Positions 9,974 through 21,700 of a stretch of 23,907 nt of DNA are shown here, in pieces. The DNA comes from Pleurotus djamor (taxonomy: Eukaryota > Basidiomycota > Agaricomycetes > Agaricales > Pleurotaceae). The notes under the pieces were generated by a model that was not told the origin of the DNA, did not search any database, and was given only the letters and a program-made list of their open reading frames with translations. Position numbers and translations under genes: made by a program. The stretch's first letter is position 1, and every line of letters starts with the position of its first letter. The stretch spans positions 1 to 23,907 of the forward strand of contig JAPEVF010000687.1 in the NCBI GenBank assembly GCA_029747585.1. Reading direction: 5' to 3'.

Positions 9974-10754
9974 TCAAGAGCTCCCGGCGGCGTCAGACGA
10001 GGGTCCAGCGCCCTCTATGTACCGCTTGTAAGCGACATTCGCCGCTAAGGTCGAAAGAGCGGGGAGGATGATCAAAAGAATGTCCTTGGGTACGAGGGAT
10101 ATATCTAACGAGATATCTTCCAACCATTGGCGTACCACGGTCATAAAGCTTGACGGTTGGATCGTGGGCTCTTTGAGCAACGTGATCCACGAGCTTGGAT
10201 CGGAGAGCGAGACAAACGCGAGAGGAAAGGAGGAAGAGCTCGTGACAACGCGGTGATCATTGTGAACTAGTTCAATCGTGGATAATGAGTACATAAAAGC
10301 TAGGAAACAAAGGAGAGATTGACGCACTGTGTTGATCGCCGCCAACCTGATTGAACTGAGAGGATGTGATTTCGAAGTCGTGCGCGGAGTTGAATGTCTC
10401 AAACAACGGTTCGGGAGGCTGTAATGCTTGTATGTCGTCCTCGGTGGTGGCTACTTGCTCGTGTGATGGGATTGGCGAAGTTTCATCCGACGCCTGCGAC
10501 TGCTCCGTCTGCGCTCGCCTGTGCCTGCGTGGGTCGTATCTAACGCTCTGATCCAGTCTCTCTGGAGTGTTTGAAGCATCTAACGCGGTACGAATCGACG
10601 ATCTTCGCTCCGCAAATTCACTTGGAACTGGCCACGCGACTGGTGCTGAGGCCTGAGGGGATAAGTTAGCTTAATCAGGTTAACTATGAAGTGAGTCATT
10701 TCAGACCTGAACTACCGGGTTCCTTGAACGCGCACGTAGTCGTCCTGGCCACAT
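9974..10754 (-). CDS. Small 'GDQ-motif' protein with C-terminal hydrophobic segment (gene A)
   Basis: Function unknown. The model has three exons, 10754-10716, 10652-10328 and 10266-9974, with introns of 63 and 61 bp, giving 218 residues. Exons 2 and 3 are well supported because gene B (23187-23820) has the same intron position and phase, between H and IH of the GDQHIH motif. Exon 1 (13 codons starting at ATG) is less sure: its donor is GTAGTT, but the intron has a CTAAC branch-like word before TTATCCCCTCAG. Visible parts are a polar, charged N-terminal half (14-95), the motif FNSAHDFEITSSQFNQVGGD (100-119), a WITLLKEP segment, a conserved VVRQWLEDISL helix-like stretch, and a hydrophobic segment at about 183-201 followed by KRYIEG and a 15-residue tail. 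This suggests a tail-anchored membrane protein. From memory, similar F-I-x-x-FN-V-GDQ motifs precede NACHT or kinase domains in many basidiomycete proteins, but neither domain is present here. It lies tail-to-tail with the P450. A DISL duplication, absent in B, occurs before VPKD. Confidence 0.7.
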
Positions 10755-13700
10755 AGCACTATGAACTGTGCGACCATATGCCATGTTAGTAAAGGTGCGG
10801 GTTGAAAGTAAAGACGGTGGAATATCGGCGGCTCCGGGTATGCTTGCCGGCGAGGAGAGTTGGATAGTGAATGTAGAAGTCGACCGTATGGTCGATTGAT
10901 GGTTTGATAGAACGTCGGAGGACCCGAGGCTGTGATGAGGCCGAGCAGCGGAATGTTCTTTAAGCTTTCATCCATATGGTGCATGATAATAATGACGCGT
11001 ACGCTAGGCAATGATGTAGACTTATGAATTGAATTTCAGTTTCGCTGATAGACGATTGACGTACTCGAAGGACTTACAAACTCCAAGCGATACCATTCTC
11101 GTCTGGCGCTATGTCATGACCATTGTGCGTCCTAAATATTGGGGGTTGAAGGAGATATGAATAAGCACGCGATCATGACAGAAGCTTAGAAGATACTGCA
11201 CAGGATACCGTCATAGAATCTGTTGGTGACCATGGTGGTCGAGCAAGGAACTCAAGTACCTAGTCTCGAAGCACACTCAATACACAGCATTCGAAGAAAC
11301 ACCATACCCGCCTTTGATTGGCGCGAGCTGCGCTCGAAACCTTTAATTAAGGAATACTTGCCTCCATATACATGGTGTTCTGATAAGCACGAACTAGCGA
11401 GATGAGAGGACAGGTCCATCAGTTCCGTTGCATTATTTGATTAGGTGCGCTGTGCAAAATGACAGTCTGACTCACACTTCTGATCTGAGTCGTACACGGT
11501 ATGCTGGATCCCCGAATGCCTCCTTGGTCAGGTCGGGCGCTATGATGGATGAAGTTGAGTCCCACAGATCATTCGCTTCATTCTGGGAAGTGCGACTGGA
11601 CATGGGGTCTTTGGACGGAATGGGAAGGGAAGCCTCCTCCGTCTCTCATCGTACACTAGACGGCCGAACTGTCATTTACGTCATAACCGCATGCTGACAC
11701 TGGAAATGTTGAAAAACCAAGAACTCTGATGGGGACCAACTTGGATTGGTGGGTGCACTGAGGTTTGACGGTTCCCGGAGCTGTGTGATGTCCGGGGAAG
11801 CGTTGAATCGCAGCAGTGCTGCGAGTACCAACGGAACGGCTGTCCTGGGGAAGCGAGTAAGGGAACCACCATTTGAAATGAAGGCATTGGAAGAAGCGTT
11901 CACAAAGAACGCTTCCCAAAAAGACGTTACGTATGGGGAAGGATGCCAGCTCACCGAAACGAACGTTCCGATCTTGACTTGGAAATCTGGCGTAGGACGG
12001 TCGTTTGACGCGAAGTGCTTGTACGTCAGTCAGTTCTTCCCAATTTCATCCTCAGTAACGCGCACAGCCTACCAATACGCTACGGTAGTTCCACTGATTT
12101 TCCGACGCTTCTCCTTGTACCCATGAATTCTAAGGGGGAATTACAGCGAGGAGCGACTTGAGTATGATCATTACTCACAAACTCTAATCGACACCGGCTT
12201 CCATGGGAAACGCATTCTTGACTGCGTTGCAGAAACGGCCAAGATGAAGCTGAGTACGGTAGATAAATTCACTTGAGCTCAGCTGGTTGAAGCTCTCGAT
12301 GGAGGAAATCCCTAGCCGTTTGCCGATGGAATGACAGGGAGTAAGCCGAGGTTGAGACAAATCACACACACACTAGCCGTTGACGGATCACATGCATCCA
12401 CTTGAAGCAGTGCATCAATCTCATCAGGTGAAAGCCTGAAAGGCAAGGAACGTCAAAACGTACTGAAGGAGATAATCCCAAGGACAATGAGCAATCCGAT
12501 CAGAGCGCAATCATTTTACTGTCATCGTTCATTCACCGTTCAGGAATGTACCAGTCGCGAACGTCTAGCGGAGATTCGTGACGGAAGCTTGACAGAGAAT
12601 TCAAATTCGGAGATGACCGTTGAAGCAAGTTTCGGCAACGAGCTGTCTTGAGTATCAGTGCTTTCTGCGACAGAGAAAGACGGGGTTTCTTTGGGATGGT
12701 TACCCTCAAGAATAACGGGCTTTCTACTCATCTAGTTGGAATGTAACATACTTTGTCACCGTTTGAATCAATTGCGCTGACGCGGAGATGAAGCTTACAG
12801 CCTCAGCTGAGCGCCGAAGTGTAGAGCCTCCAGGAAGTCACCGCGAATTTGATGTTCGGGTGAGCATGTCCCCTGGAGGCACAAGGAGGTATCACATCTT
12901 TCCCTTCGCGCTTCAAGTTTCAGGCTAGCCGAAGGGCCATAGCGCCTGTGGATCCTACGTCGCAGAGTTAAGCTTCGCAATAAGCGACTTCCATAGCATC
13001 TGCAGGAGTTGTAATTGGACCTAGCGCACCTTCAAGGCCTTGTGGGCACGGAGCAAGAACTTTGTCGAGAGGAATAACCATTGGCATCCAGAAAGCTTAA
13101 CCATTGGCGGTACTTCTTGTGCGGTGGTGGCTAGTTGAAGCGGGCCCATTCGTTGTCAAAAGAGGAGCCTACCGTTCGTCATGTTCAATTCTGAGGTAAA
13201 TTTGACTGAAGAGATTTTTACCGGTTGGTCGACGGCTCAATGTTGTTCAAAGCCGTGATATTCGGTACGGTAACCTCTGGAGAATTTGTTGGATAGCTAA
13301 AAACGAAGTGACCAGTCGCTTCAGTTTCATCGCCGGTCGTATGTGTGAGCAAATAGGAAAGACACCTAGCCAGACACCGTGATGTACCCCTATTAGACAA
13401 AGCGTTACGACCGCGAGCAGATTACTGTGAATGGACCTTGGGACAGTAGACTCGCTTCAGCTTCGTAAGTTTCGGTCGGTAGAAAGATGCCCACCGTAGA
13501 ACAAACGTCCACCATGATATGGACTCTAGAAAGCGAAGGCGTTCAACTGAGCTAGTCTCCGTCTAACTTATGGTTGCCTACGCCATGTCCGTCGACTGAG
13601 AACGACACCTTAATCAGCCCACAAACCCGAAATGAGGAGCGGAAAACTCACCTAAGGGTATGGTTCAATGGATTCGACCATCACCTTCATGTTCTCAAGA

Positions 13701-14572
13701 TAATTCTTGTGGAAGACACAAAAGCGTAGAGCCGTTTCGTTTGGAGGTGCGTATCGTAGCTAGAGCATTGTAGCGGTGAATCGACCGCAAGAGAAACTTT
13801 TATCCGTTGTCTGAGACAGGGTGACTATACCAGGTCCAGGTTTACCCTCTAAAAAGAACGTGGTTCAGTCAATTGAAAGAGGGGACGGGCACAAGAAGTG
13901 GTGGAGCCGCACCGAAGATTTTGATCCGCAGTGGGTACAATTTGTAGGTCTCACTAGAACTATATTTTTCAACGGGTTCTATGTTCCTTCATTGAGAAAG
14001 CCCCATTTCAAAAGAGAGGTACGCTTGAGGATTTTTTTTGAAAACATTATGACACTGTTTGGATACCGTTGCGGCTCCAGCACCAGAGCGTTTCGCACTG
14101 ACGGGCGACGGAACCACAAATGTGTGGAGCGAAGAGGTCGTGCTTCTATATAGGCCATGCGGCGATTAGTTATTAGTTATTCTTGGTGTCCAGCCGCTCT
14201 AATCGTAGAGTAAGTACACTGGTTCAGACTTGCTATCAGCGGAATTAAGTCGAAAGAATCGTCATACTTACCAGGTTTCCGCAGTTCATGAGACCGATCA
14301 ATGATATAGTCGAGGGCCACGTCTCTGCCTTGGAATTCGAGTGGTTGGTGAAAGCAAAGAGACTATTGGGGTCGCCGAATGTGGCGGTCCCCTAGCACCG
14401 TTGGATGCGTTGGTACACTCGGAAGATGAAAGGCGTCGGTTCTAAATAGAGACCGTAAGCTATCTCGCGAAGGAAGGACATAGATATGGTAAAACTCACA
14501 GCGTCATCTCAGAAAGGTGAAGAGCAAGTTAAAGACCAACGTGGTAGCCCTTCAAGAGTCGAACGTCAAGCT
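10755..14572. other. Long stretch with no supportable gene
   Basis: No frame exceeds about 130 codons and no known domain is visible on either strand. Minus-strand frames at 10712-11011 and 12184-12369 have protein-like composition and possible splice borders, but I could not chain them. The first is in the wrong frame to join gene A exon 2. Three minus-strand pieces faintly recall gene A/B: about 11850-11915 (F-VNASSNAFISNGGS, like the FNSAHDFEITSSQ motif), about 12590-12640 (EFEFS), and 13218-13330. Plus-strand frames at 11746-12126 and 13821-14153 show no motif. The base composition is not low-complexity, which fits decayed genes better than simple repeats. Confidence 0.5.
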
Positions 14573-14945
14573 TCATAAGTTGAGGAGATCATGGTCGGTG
14601 GTTTCTGAAGCGATGGCGGAGGGGTCGCTATTTTGCAAAGAATGAAGTTCTTCGCTAGAGTAAAGCTTTGCCGTCCAAGGATCGCGTTTAAGCCCTATAA
14701 AAGGACGCAGAGGACGTGCATAGGGAGAGGATGAAGACGAGCCGAGAGGGGGAGCCAGAGTCCACCACTGGGGTTGGATTGTTAACCAAGGGCTTCGACC
14801 AGTTTTCCCTGGATATGATTGTGACGATGCACACAATGGCGACAGAGGCAATTTTTGAGTTTTCATCGTTGGTTCCAAGGGTACATGAAAACTTACAGTC
14901 ATGGCAGGGATAGTCGTCACTGGGAGAAGCCGCTTGCTGGTTCAT
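14573..14945 (-). CDS. Tentative two-exon small hypothetical protein
   Basis: I do not recognise the product. The model starts with an ATG at 14945, reads 16 codons to a strong GTAAGT donor, removes an 88-bp intron (14809-14896) ending in ATATCCAG, and continues in frame from 14808 to a stop at 14573, giving 94 residues. The protein is Pro/Ser/Trp-rich in the middle (SPWLTIQPQWW) with an acidic, polar C-terminus. No membrane segment or signal peptide is evident. Support is limited to consistent splice sites and phase. The alternative frame across 14688-14945 gives a hydrophobic stretch faintly like the C-terminus of gene A, so this could instead be a relic of that family. Confidence 0.25.
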
Positions 14946-15778
14946 TCGTTTTACGCGTCCCCATATTCTCCGTGGACGTTGTTAACCTGGATAGCAAGGT
15001 AACGATAGAAGTACGACACAAGTCACCGAGAGCTCACAGCCGTGTTTCGGTCGGGAAAGGACCAACATCAACATGGCTCTCGGTCCAAAGTCTGATTCCT
15101 GCGACAGGTGAAGCTTTTGCGGAGCCGTGTTTCGGCGTAGAAGCTAAGTCTATCGGTGATAAATCAAGAGCCAGCATACAGGTATCCAAGCTTCATGAGA
15201 AAATGCCCTCAGCCGACCTGGTGTAGAAGACGAACCCTGAGAAAGGGATTAGGATAAGCTGGAGGGACAACTGTCGGCCACGCTAAGTTCAAAATTTGAC
15301 CAGAAGAGAGTGCAAGGAACTGACATCGTGTAACCGGAATTTCCGCTCGATTTGACATTCAGAGAGCCTTGACGAGCACGGTGCGCATCTGTTCGTAGAG
15401 GTTCGCAGCCGAGGATGGTCATGGTACGAAAGAAAAAGCGAAGTCGGCAAGCGCCCGAGCCAAAGCGATTCACGAATTTCATGGTGCATGACCATCTGTC
15501 CAGCAGGTCATTTACTCTAGGCATTCATGTACAAGCGTAGGCGTGGTGTGTAGGTATGTACTTACTACTCAAATTGATAGGTACTGAGTACTCTACTTCG
15601 GTTGTAGGTAGGTGACATTCCATGGGGTAGGAGTGGAAAGCAAGTATGTAGGTGGTAGATGATAGACGATGATAGCAGAGGCGGATGTGCAGAGAAACGA
15701 CAGCAATGTAAGTAAAAGAAAGGAAACCAAGGGTGCGTGTACGTATGTATGTAGAGTATCGTAGCAAAAGCGACAGGA
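14946..15778. other. Spacer downstream of the TMEM184 gene
   Basis: A plus-strand frame at 14855-15226 is of ordinary amino-acid composition but has no recognisable motif. Minus-strand frames at 15249-15524 are likewise unassignable. Positions 15530-15778 are the 3' flank of the minus-strand TMEM184 gene, with several TAGAGTA/GAGTACTCT words and GTATGTA repeats. Confidence 0.45.
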
Positions 15779-18700
15779 TCATCTGAACCCTCCACCACCT
15801 CCTCCACCATACCCTCCTCTTCCACCGCCGCCGCCATAGCCATCATGTGCATCATACACTCCCCCGTACGCATACGCCTCCTCCGACTCTCTAGAGCTAG
15901 GACTATCAAAGTCCCCACTCCCACTCCCACTCCTGCCACTGCGATATGGCGCAAGATGGATGTTCTCCCCATCGGCATCACCTTCTGAATCCGTTGGTAC
16001 GTGCGCGTGGGTATGTGAGTACCCTCTCCCAGGACCAGAGGTCGACCGTGGTCCAGATGACGGTGCGTATGAAGGTGGATATAAAGGTGGATATGAAGGT
16101 GCAGAGGAAGGGGATGATGATGATGAAACGGCATTCGGCGATGTAAACGCATAAGTCGACGACGAAGGAGTTATCCCCTGCGAAGCGGACGCCGACATCC
16201 CAGGATGCGGTGCGTACACTCCTCCAGCACCACCGTCATCAGAAAGACCGAATGCCTCTCCGAAATCCTTCCTCCGGTGAGTGTTATGGTGGTTATTGTT
16301 ATGGCTGTTGTGGTGAGAGATGATACCGCGCGTGTGGGGTTTCCCCCGGATGTAGGCGAAGAAGAAACGGAAGGAGCCGGCTATTTCTGCGGCGAAGTCG
16401 GCTGTTTGAAAAGAAAGAAGTTAGCAACATGATGGGTGGAATAAGGAAGAGGGGAAGAGGGAAGAAAGGAGGATATGAAGAAGAGGGTACGAAGAGACGA
16501 CGTGCGTACGAAAGATGTCCATGTCCACAAGTATAAGTTTAGGTAACGAAGGAAGATGAAGGTCGTAGAACGTAGACTGTAGGAGCGAATGCGAAGGCTG
16601 TAGCTAAGCTGTAGATGTATAGGCTGGAAACAGGATGGAATGGTGGTCCGCAGGCGGGTAATAGGGCACGTATGCGAGTCCGCGAGGAGGTAGCCAAGGG
16701 GAACAACGAGAAGGTGCGTAGGTAGAATGGTAACATGGAGGATGGAAGGGCAGAAAGGTGCGGCTGTCCGTGAGGAAGTAACGAAGACAAAAAGCTGCCA
16801 GATAACGAGGAAAGGTAGGTAGGAAGGTAGGGTGGCATGATGGTCCGTGTGTGCGTAAAATGATGCGACTGTCCGCGAGGAGGTAACAAGAGAGGAAACG
16901 AGGAAGACGACACGAAGAGTCCGATGAGAACAACCAAACCAAGCAAGTTCCATAAACGATAAACGATAAACGATAAACGATAAACGATGAACGATAGGTA
17001 AAAGTCCAGAGTCCGATGTCCGATGTTCGATGGGTATACGCGTACGTACGAAGCAGAGTCCATGTCCATGAAAAAGGAAAAAGGAAAAGCCCCAAATTCA
17101 AAATCGACGACAACAAAGATGACGAAAACGAAAACAACCAAAATGACGAAGAAAACCGAACGAACAGTAACGATAAACATGAAGAACCACGAAGAAAACA
17201 CGTACAAAAATTAACACTATCCCACAACGCCCTCCACACCCGCGTCGGCTCCTGCCCGGGCTTGCGGGTGTATTCTTTCCATGTGTACGCCCATGCCATG
17301 AGGAGGGCGAAGAATACCATCTACGACCACACGAACAAAAACACGTCAATCAACATGTCAATAAAGAAGGAAGGATGAAGGATGAAAGGATGAAGGATGA
17401 AAGGGTGGTGAAAATGAAAATATGGAGGAGGAAGGGAGGGTGAAAGGAAGGGAGAAGTACCTCGATACATATCGCCAGAGCGTTGAGCCCGTTCTTGATA
17501 TTCGATTCGGTCCAGTATTGCGTTGCTACACAAGAAAAAAACGACGTGAGTATCCATATATCTCCTCGGGCGTATAACCGAAAGGAACGAAGGAGGCGGA
17601 AGAAGGTACGGAGAGGGAAGGGATAATGAGGTGGGGAGGGAGGTGGGATGGGGATGGGGAGGATGGGGGAAGAGGGGAGAGAAGGGAGGAGAGGAGGCGT
17701 ACCATGTATGACTTTCCCTTCCAGCGCGGTGAACTACTTCACTGAATTAGCAAACGGGCTTGACATAGACGAGGAGGGGGAGAAGAGGGAAGCCAAGAGA
17801 AAGGATGGAGCATAAAACGACGAAGAGATGAGGGGAGGGAGGAAGGGAAGGGAAAGAAGAGGAAGAAAAGAAAAGGCAGGTGAGATACCCAGGTGCGTCC
17901 GGGATTATGAAGTGGATTACTGTTGGGAACACGACAGGTAGCACGACGGGTACGACGTCCACTGTCACGATGATCATAGCCATACCGCATCTTCGACTGC
18001 TACGAATACCACGATCGCTGGCTGCACGAGACGGACAAAAGCACCATGAGAAACCACGATCACCACGAGAACCATGACCAGTGGTACGACGAGACCATCC
18101 GGCACGACCAGCACGACCACCGCAACAACTTCGACGGTAACGACCGTTAGCACCACAGCTACGGTTTGGTACCTGGTAGCTCGACCATGGGCAGCACGCA
18201 GCGGAAATAGGACCATGACCACCACCAGGAGCATCACAATCAATAACAAGCCCACGACGCCAACGAGCATGAGCATGACCCCGCCCCGAACAACAATAAT
18301 CACGAATAGCGTTAGTAGAAGCATCGTCCCTGCTACTCCCGCTGCTCCCAACCCCAGTCATAAGGATGGCATCCGAGTGGCAACCAGCCGATCATGTCGT
18401 CGCTTTCCACCACCAGAGCCAGTACCACATCTTCGGCGATGACCACCACCTACACCACCTCCATCTCCTCCACAATCGCCACCATGAGCACCCCAGCAGC
18501 TACCGGCACGACAACCACGGCTTCATGCAACACAACGACCGCTACACGAGCAGCATAACCATACCCAGCTAAACCACGACCACCACCACCCATCAACGAT
18601 CAACCACAAATGACATCTTCTCTTCAATCTCCAACCTCCAACCACTAGCACCTCCACGTTCATGTCATACCCACCACAACCACAACCACGAGCATGAGCA

Positions 18701-21700
18701 CAAGCATGGATACCCAGCGACTACAGACCACGGCAATTCCAGGACGACTTCGACCGGGGGTACGACGTCCACAGAATCGTGCTGCCACACAATGGCACCG
18801 CCAACACCATGGCCATGGGCACATGAGTACATGAGCAACACCCAAGCAACGACCAGCACAAGCTCGTGCCGCAAAACTAACATCCCTCCTTCGAGCTGTA
18901 CCGCCCTAGAGTATATCCGAATGGTATCACACCAACGTTTGACGTTTGGACGTCGACACCAACCCATCACTTATCATGATCAGCAAGCACCACGAGCACC
19001 AGAACAAGCTGCCGCTGCCGCTACCGCCACGGGCACCATAGTCACCCCGCTAGACCCCGTCCCTTTCCCCCCAATCTCATCTCATCACAATGCAACGCAA
19101 CGCAACATCGCAAACCAAGCCCCAACACGAAAAAAGCCACATCTCTTCCCGAGCTCCATCCGCGAAAAAGTAGGAACGAAGGAAGAGGGAAGGAAGAGAA
19201 AGGAATAAGGAATAAAGAGAGAATGAAAGAGGGAATGAAAGAGAGGAAACAAACGAAGGACGGAAAACAGAAAATGAATGAAAGATAATATGGAGGAATG
19301 AAGGGGACGAAATGAAGGAAAAGGAAAAAACGCACCATAAAACTCTGATAAAACGTAAGCATCACCACGGCTTTGATACTCGTGAACTTGGCTAGTGGCC
19401 TCCTTCCTTTTAGTTCGTCTTTCATTAGGCCGTAAAACAGCAACAACCCTACGAATAACGCAGAAAAAAGATGTCAACATCGCGCAAACTAACTGTGATG
19501 GGACAAAGGGGAGGGAAATGGAAGTGAAAGATGATGCGGATGAAAAGGGAACGGGGAAATGAAAAGGAAATGTGGAGACGGGGAAATTGGGGGGAAGTAG
19601 GAGGGAGATGGGAAGTAGGAGTGGGGAAACGCACCATACAACGCCACCGAAATACTCACGAAATTCACACTCTCGATATACACCTTCGCCGCGCGCGGCG
19701 AGAACCCGTCGGCTTCGCAGAGGACGTTGAGGTGTTCGCATATGATGCCTGCGATGGAACATACTACACCAATCACAAAATACCCAAATAAAAATGAAAA
19801 CAACGGTGAATTAGTTATTTTCGTCAGCGTGAAAAAAGTTGATATGTGGGTATTGGGTATTGGGGAGAAGAGGGTGGGAAAGGATGTGGGGTAAAGGGAG
19901 AAGGGAAATTGAGAAGGGAAAGGAGGGATGGGGATGAAGGAAGAGGGATGAAGGGGGGACGTACGAGGCCGAACGATGACGTATTGCAGGACGCTCCATT
20001 TGACGGTGTACATGAAGTACGCCTGTAACCGCCACCCCGAATCAATCATCGTTAGTTCGTGTAAAATGTAAAATTTCAAATGAAGATGAGGAAGACGAGA
20101 GGAAGGGAGGAGAGGGATGGAAAGGGGGAAGGTGGAGGGGAGGGGATGGGGGATGGAGGGATGGAGGGGATGGGAAGGAGGAGGAAGGGAAGGGAGGGCG
20201 TACCTTCGTCGGTCGATATCGCCAACAACAGAACTACATCATCCACATGATCAGTACGACATAACGAAACCACAACTCAACACACAAGGGATAGGGACGG
20301 AGAGAAAAACGAAGGTGTGGTAAATGTGGTTAGAAAAAGGTGGGGAATGAAACGAAAGGTGTAATGAGTAATGTACGAGGAGGTGTAATGTACGAGGAGA
20401 AGGTGGAAAAGAGAAGGAGAATGTGAAAAAAGTAAGAAAAGTAAGAAAAGCAAGAAAAGCAAGAAAAGGAAACGTACAGGCAAAGGCAACGCCTCTTTAT
20501 CCTTCCTCTCTATCGCTGCGTGGGCCGAGTGTCCGGATGCGGTGGATGCGACGTATTCGATTATCAATAACCTACATGCCGCACGCCGCACGCCACACGC
20601 GAAGCCAATTAGTTTCTTGTATTCGTTTTAAGTGTAGGGAGGAGGATGGGGAGAGGGAGGAGGAGGAGGATGGGGAGTGGGGACGTACAGGAATGCGCTG
20701 ATCGTTACTGCCTGCATAAAACAAGAAAGAGGTGTTAGTTATTTGTACGCATTTGAACGAATGATGACGAGAATGAGAACGAAGACGAAGAATGGCGGGG
20801 AACGTTGTGTGGATGTAGGAAGGGGAAAGGAAGGAGGAAGGGGTATGGGGAGAGCGTACCTCGTATGCTACACATCCAAATCCGCAGAGCCATCGAAAAA
20901 AGTTTGAAACAGAAATAAGCGCCCATGGTTGAAAAANCGAAAAACGCGATCNGACGCGTCGTTGACCCGTTGAGGGATTGCGTATGGGGGAAGGGGGAAA
21001 GGGAGGAGGGAGGAGGGGGAGGAGAGGGGAGAGAGGGAGGGAGAAGGGGAGGAGGGAGGAGTTAGTACGCGTCGAGGAACATCATAGAGTAACAGAAGGA
21101 AAGGAATAAGAAGGGAGGACGCGACGCGTCTATTGCACTCATCGAATGAGGCCTCAACGAAGGAGGGGGAAAGGAGAACAAGGGAAGGAAGGACGAAGGT
21201 AAAAGAGGGAGACGACATACCGACTTGAACCAACGAGTAATACGTATAATACCTGAAGAACCTGTATGAGAGGAAGGAGATGATGGCGTATATTGCGGGC
21301 ATGTAGAGGATTCGGATTCTATTCCCCCCAAAAAAACACGGTATCAGTAACGCGTTAATAGACGTCACGACGGGGTGTCAAATAATAGATGGGGAATTGG
21401 GATGATAATGGGTGGAGGAAGGGATGGGGAGAGAAGGGAGGGTAAGGAGGGACGTACATCTGTCTCTGCTCCGCCGGGTTCGTATAGCTCCTACAATGTT
21501 TCCCGACTGTGAAGATCGTTATGATCACCGTCTGTGCGTGGTCTGGCGTTAGCGTATGATCCGAATCAAACGAACCGGGATACGGAATACACAAAAGACG
21601 AGGATGCGAGAGGTATCATAGATGGGTAGGGTGGATGGGTATGAAGGAAGAATATAAAGGAAGAGGTGAACTCACGAGCAACGCACACCCGCCAGCTATC

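Noticed and set aside
9974..10754. Calling gene A or B an NLR or NACHT protein
   Set aside because: Only the N-terminal type motif is shared. No P-loop or NACHT signature is visible, and the proteins are near 200 residues.
10712..11011. Minus-strand 99-codon frame as an upstream exon of gene A
   Set aside because: At the GTAGTT donor this frame is in phase 2, whereas gene A exon 2 needs phase 0. The overlapping frame starting with ATG at 10754 fits instead.
16381..17320. Long minus-strand open frames of 190-238 codons rich in Leu, Ser, Phe and Pro
   Set aside because: They run through introns 12-13 of the TMEM184 gene. The frames are open because C/T-rich tracts contain few stop codons; only the piece encoding MAWAYTWKEY is a true exon.
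18648..19208. Plus-strand 186-codon frame as a real antisense gene
   Set aside because: The stretch is A/C-rich, so stops are rare by composition. There is no convincing start or domain, and its 3' part is ordinary intron sequence. Kept only as a finding to test.
19085..20079. Minus-strand frames of about 196-225 codons
   Set aside because: Each mixes one real TMEM184 exon with translated pyrimidine-rich intron (runs of Pro, Ser, Phe, Leu). The conserved segments are joined properly only after splicing.
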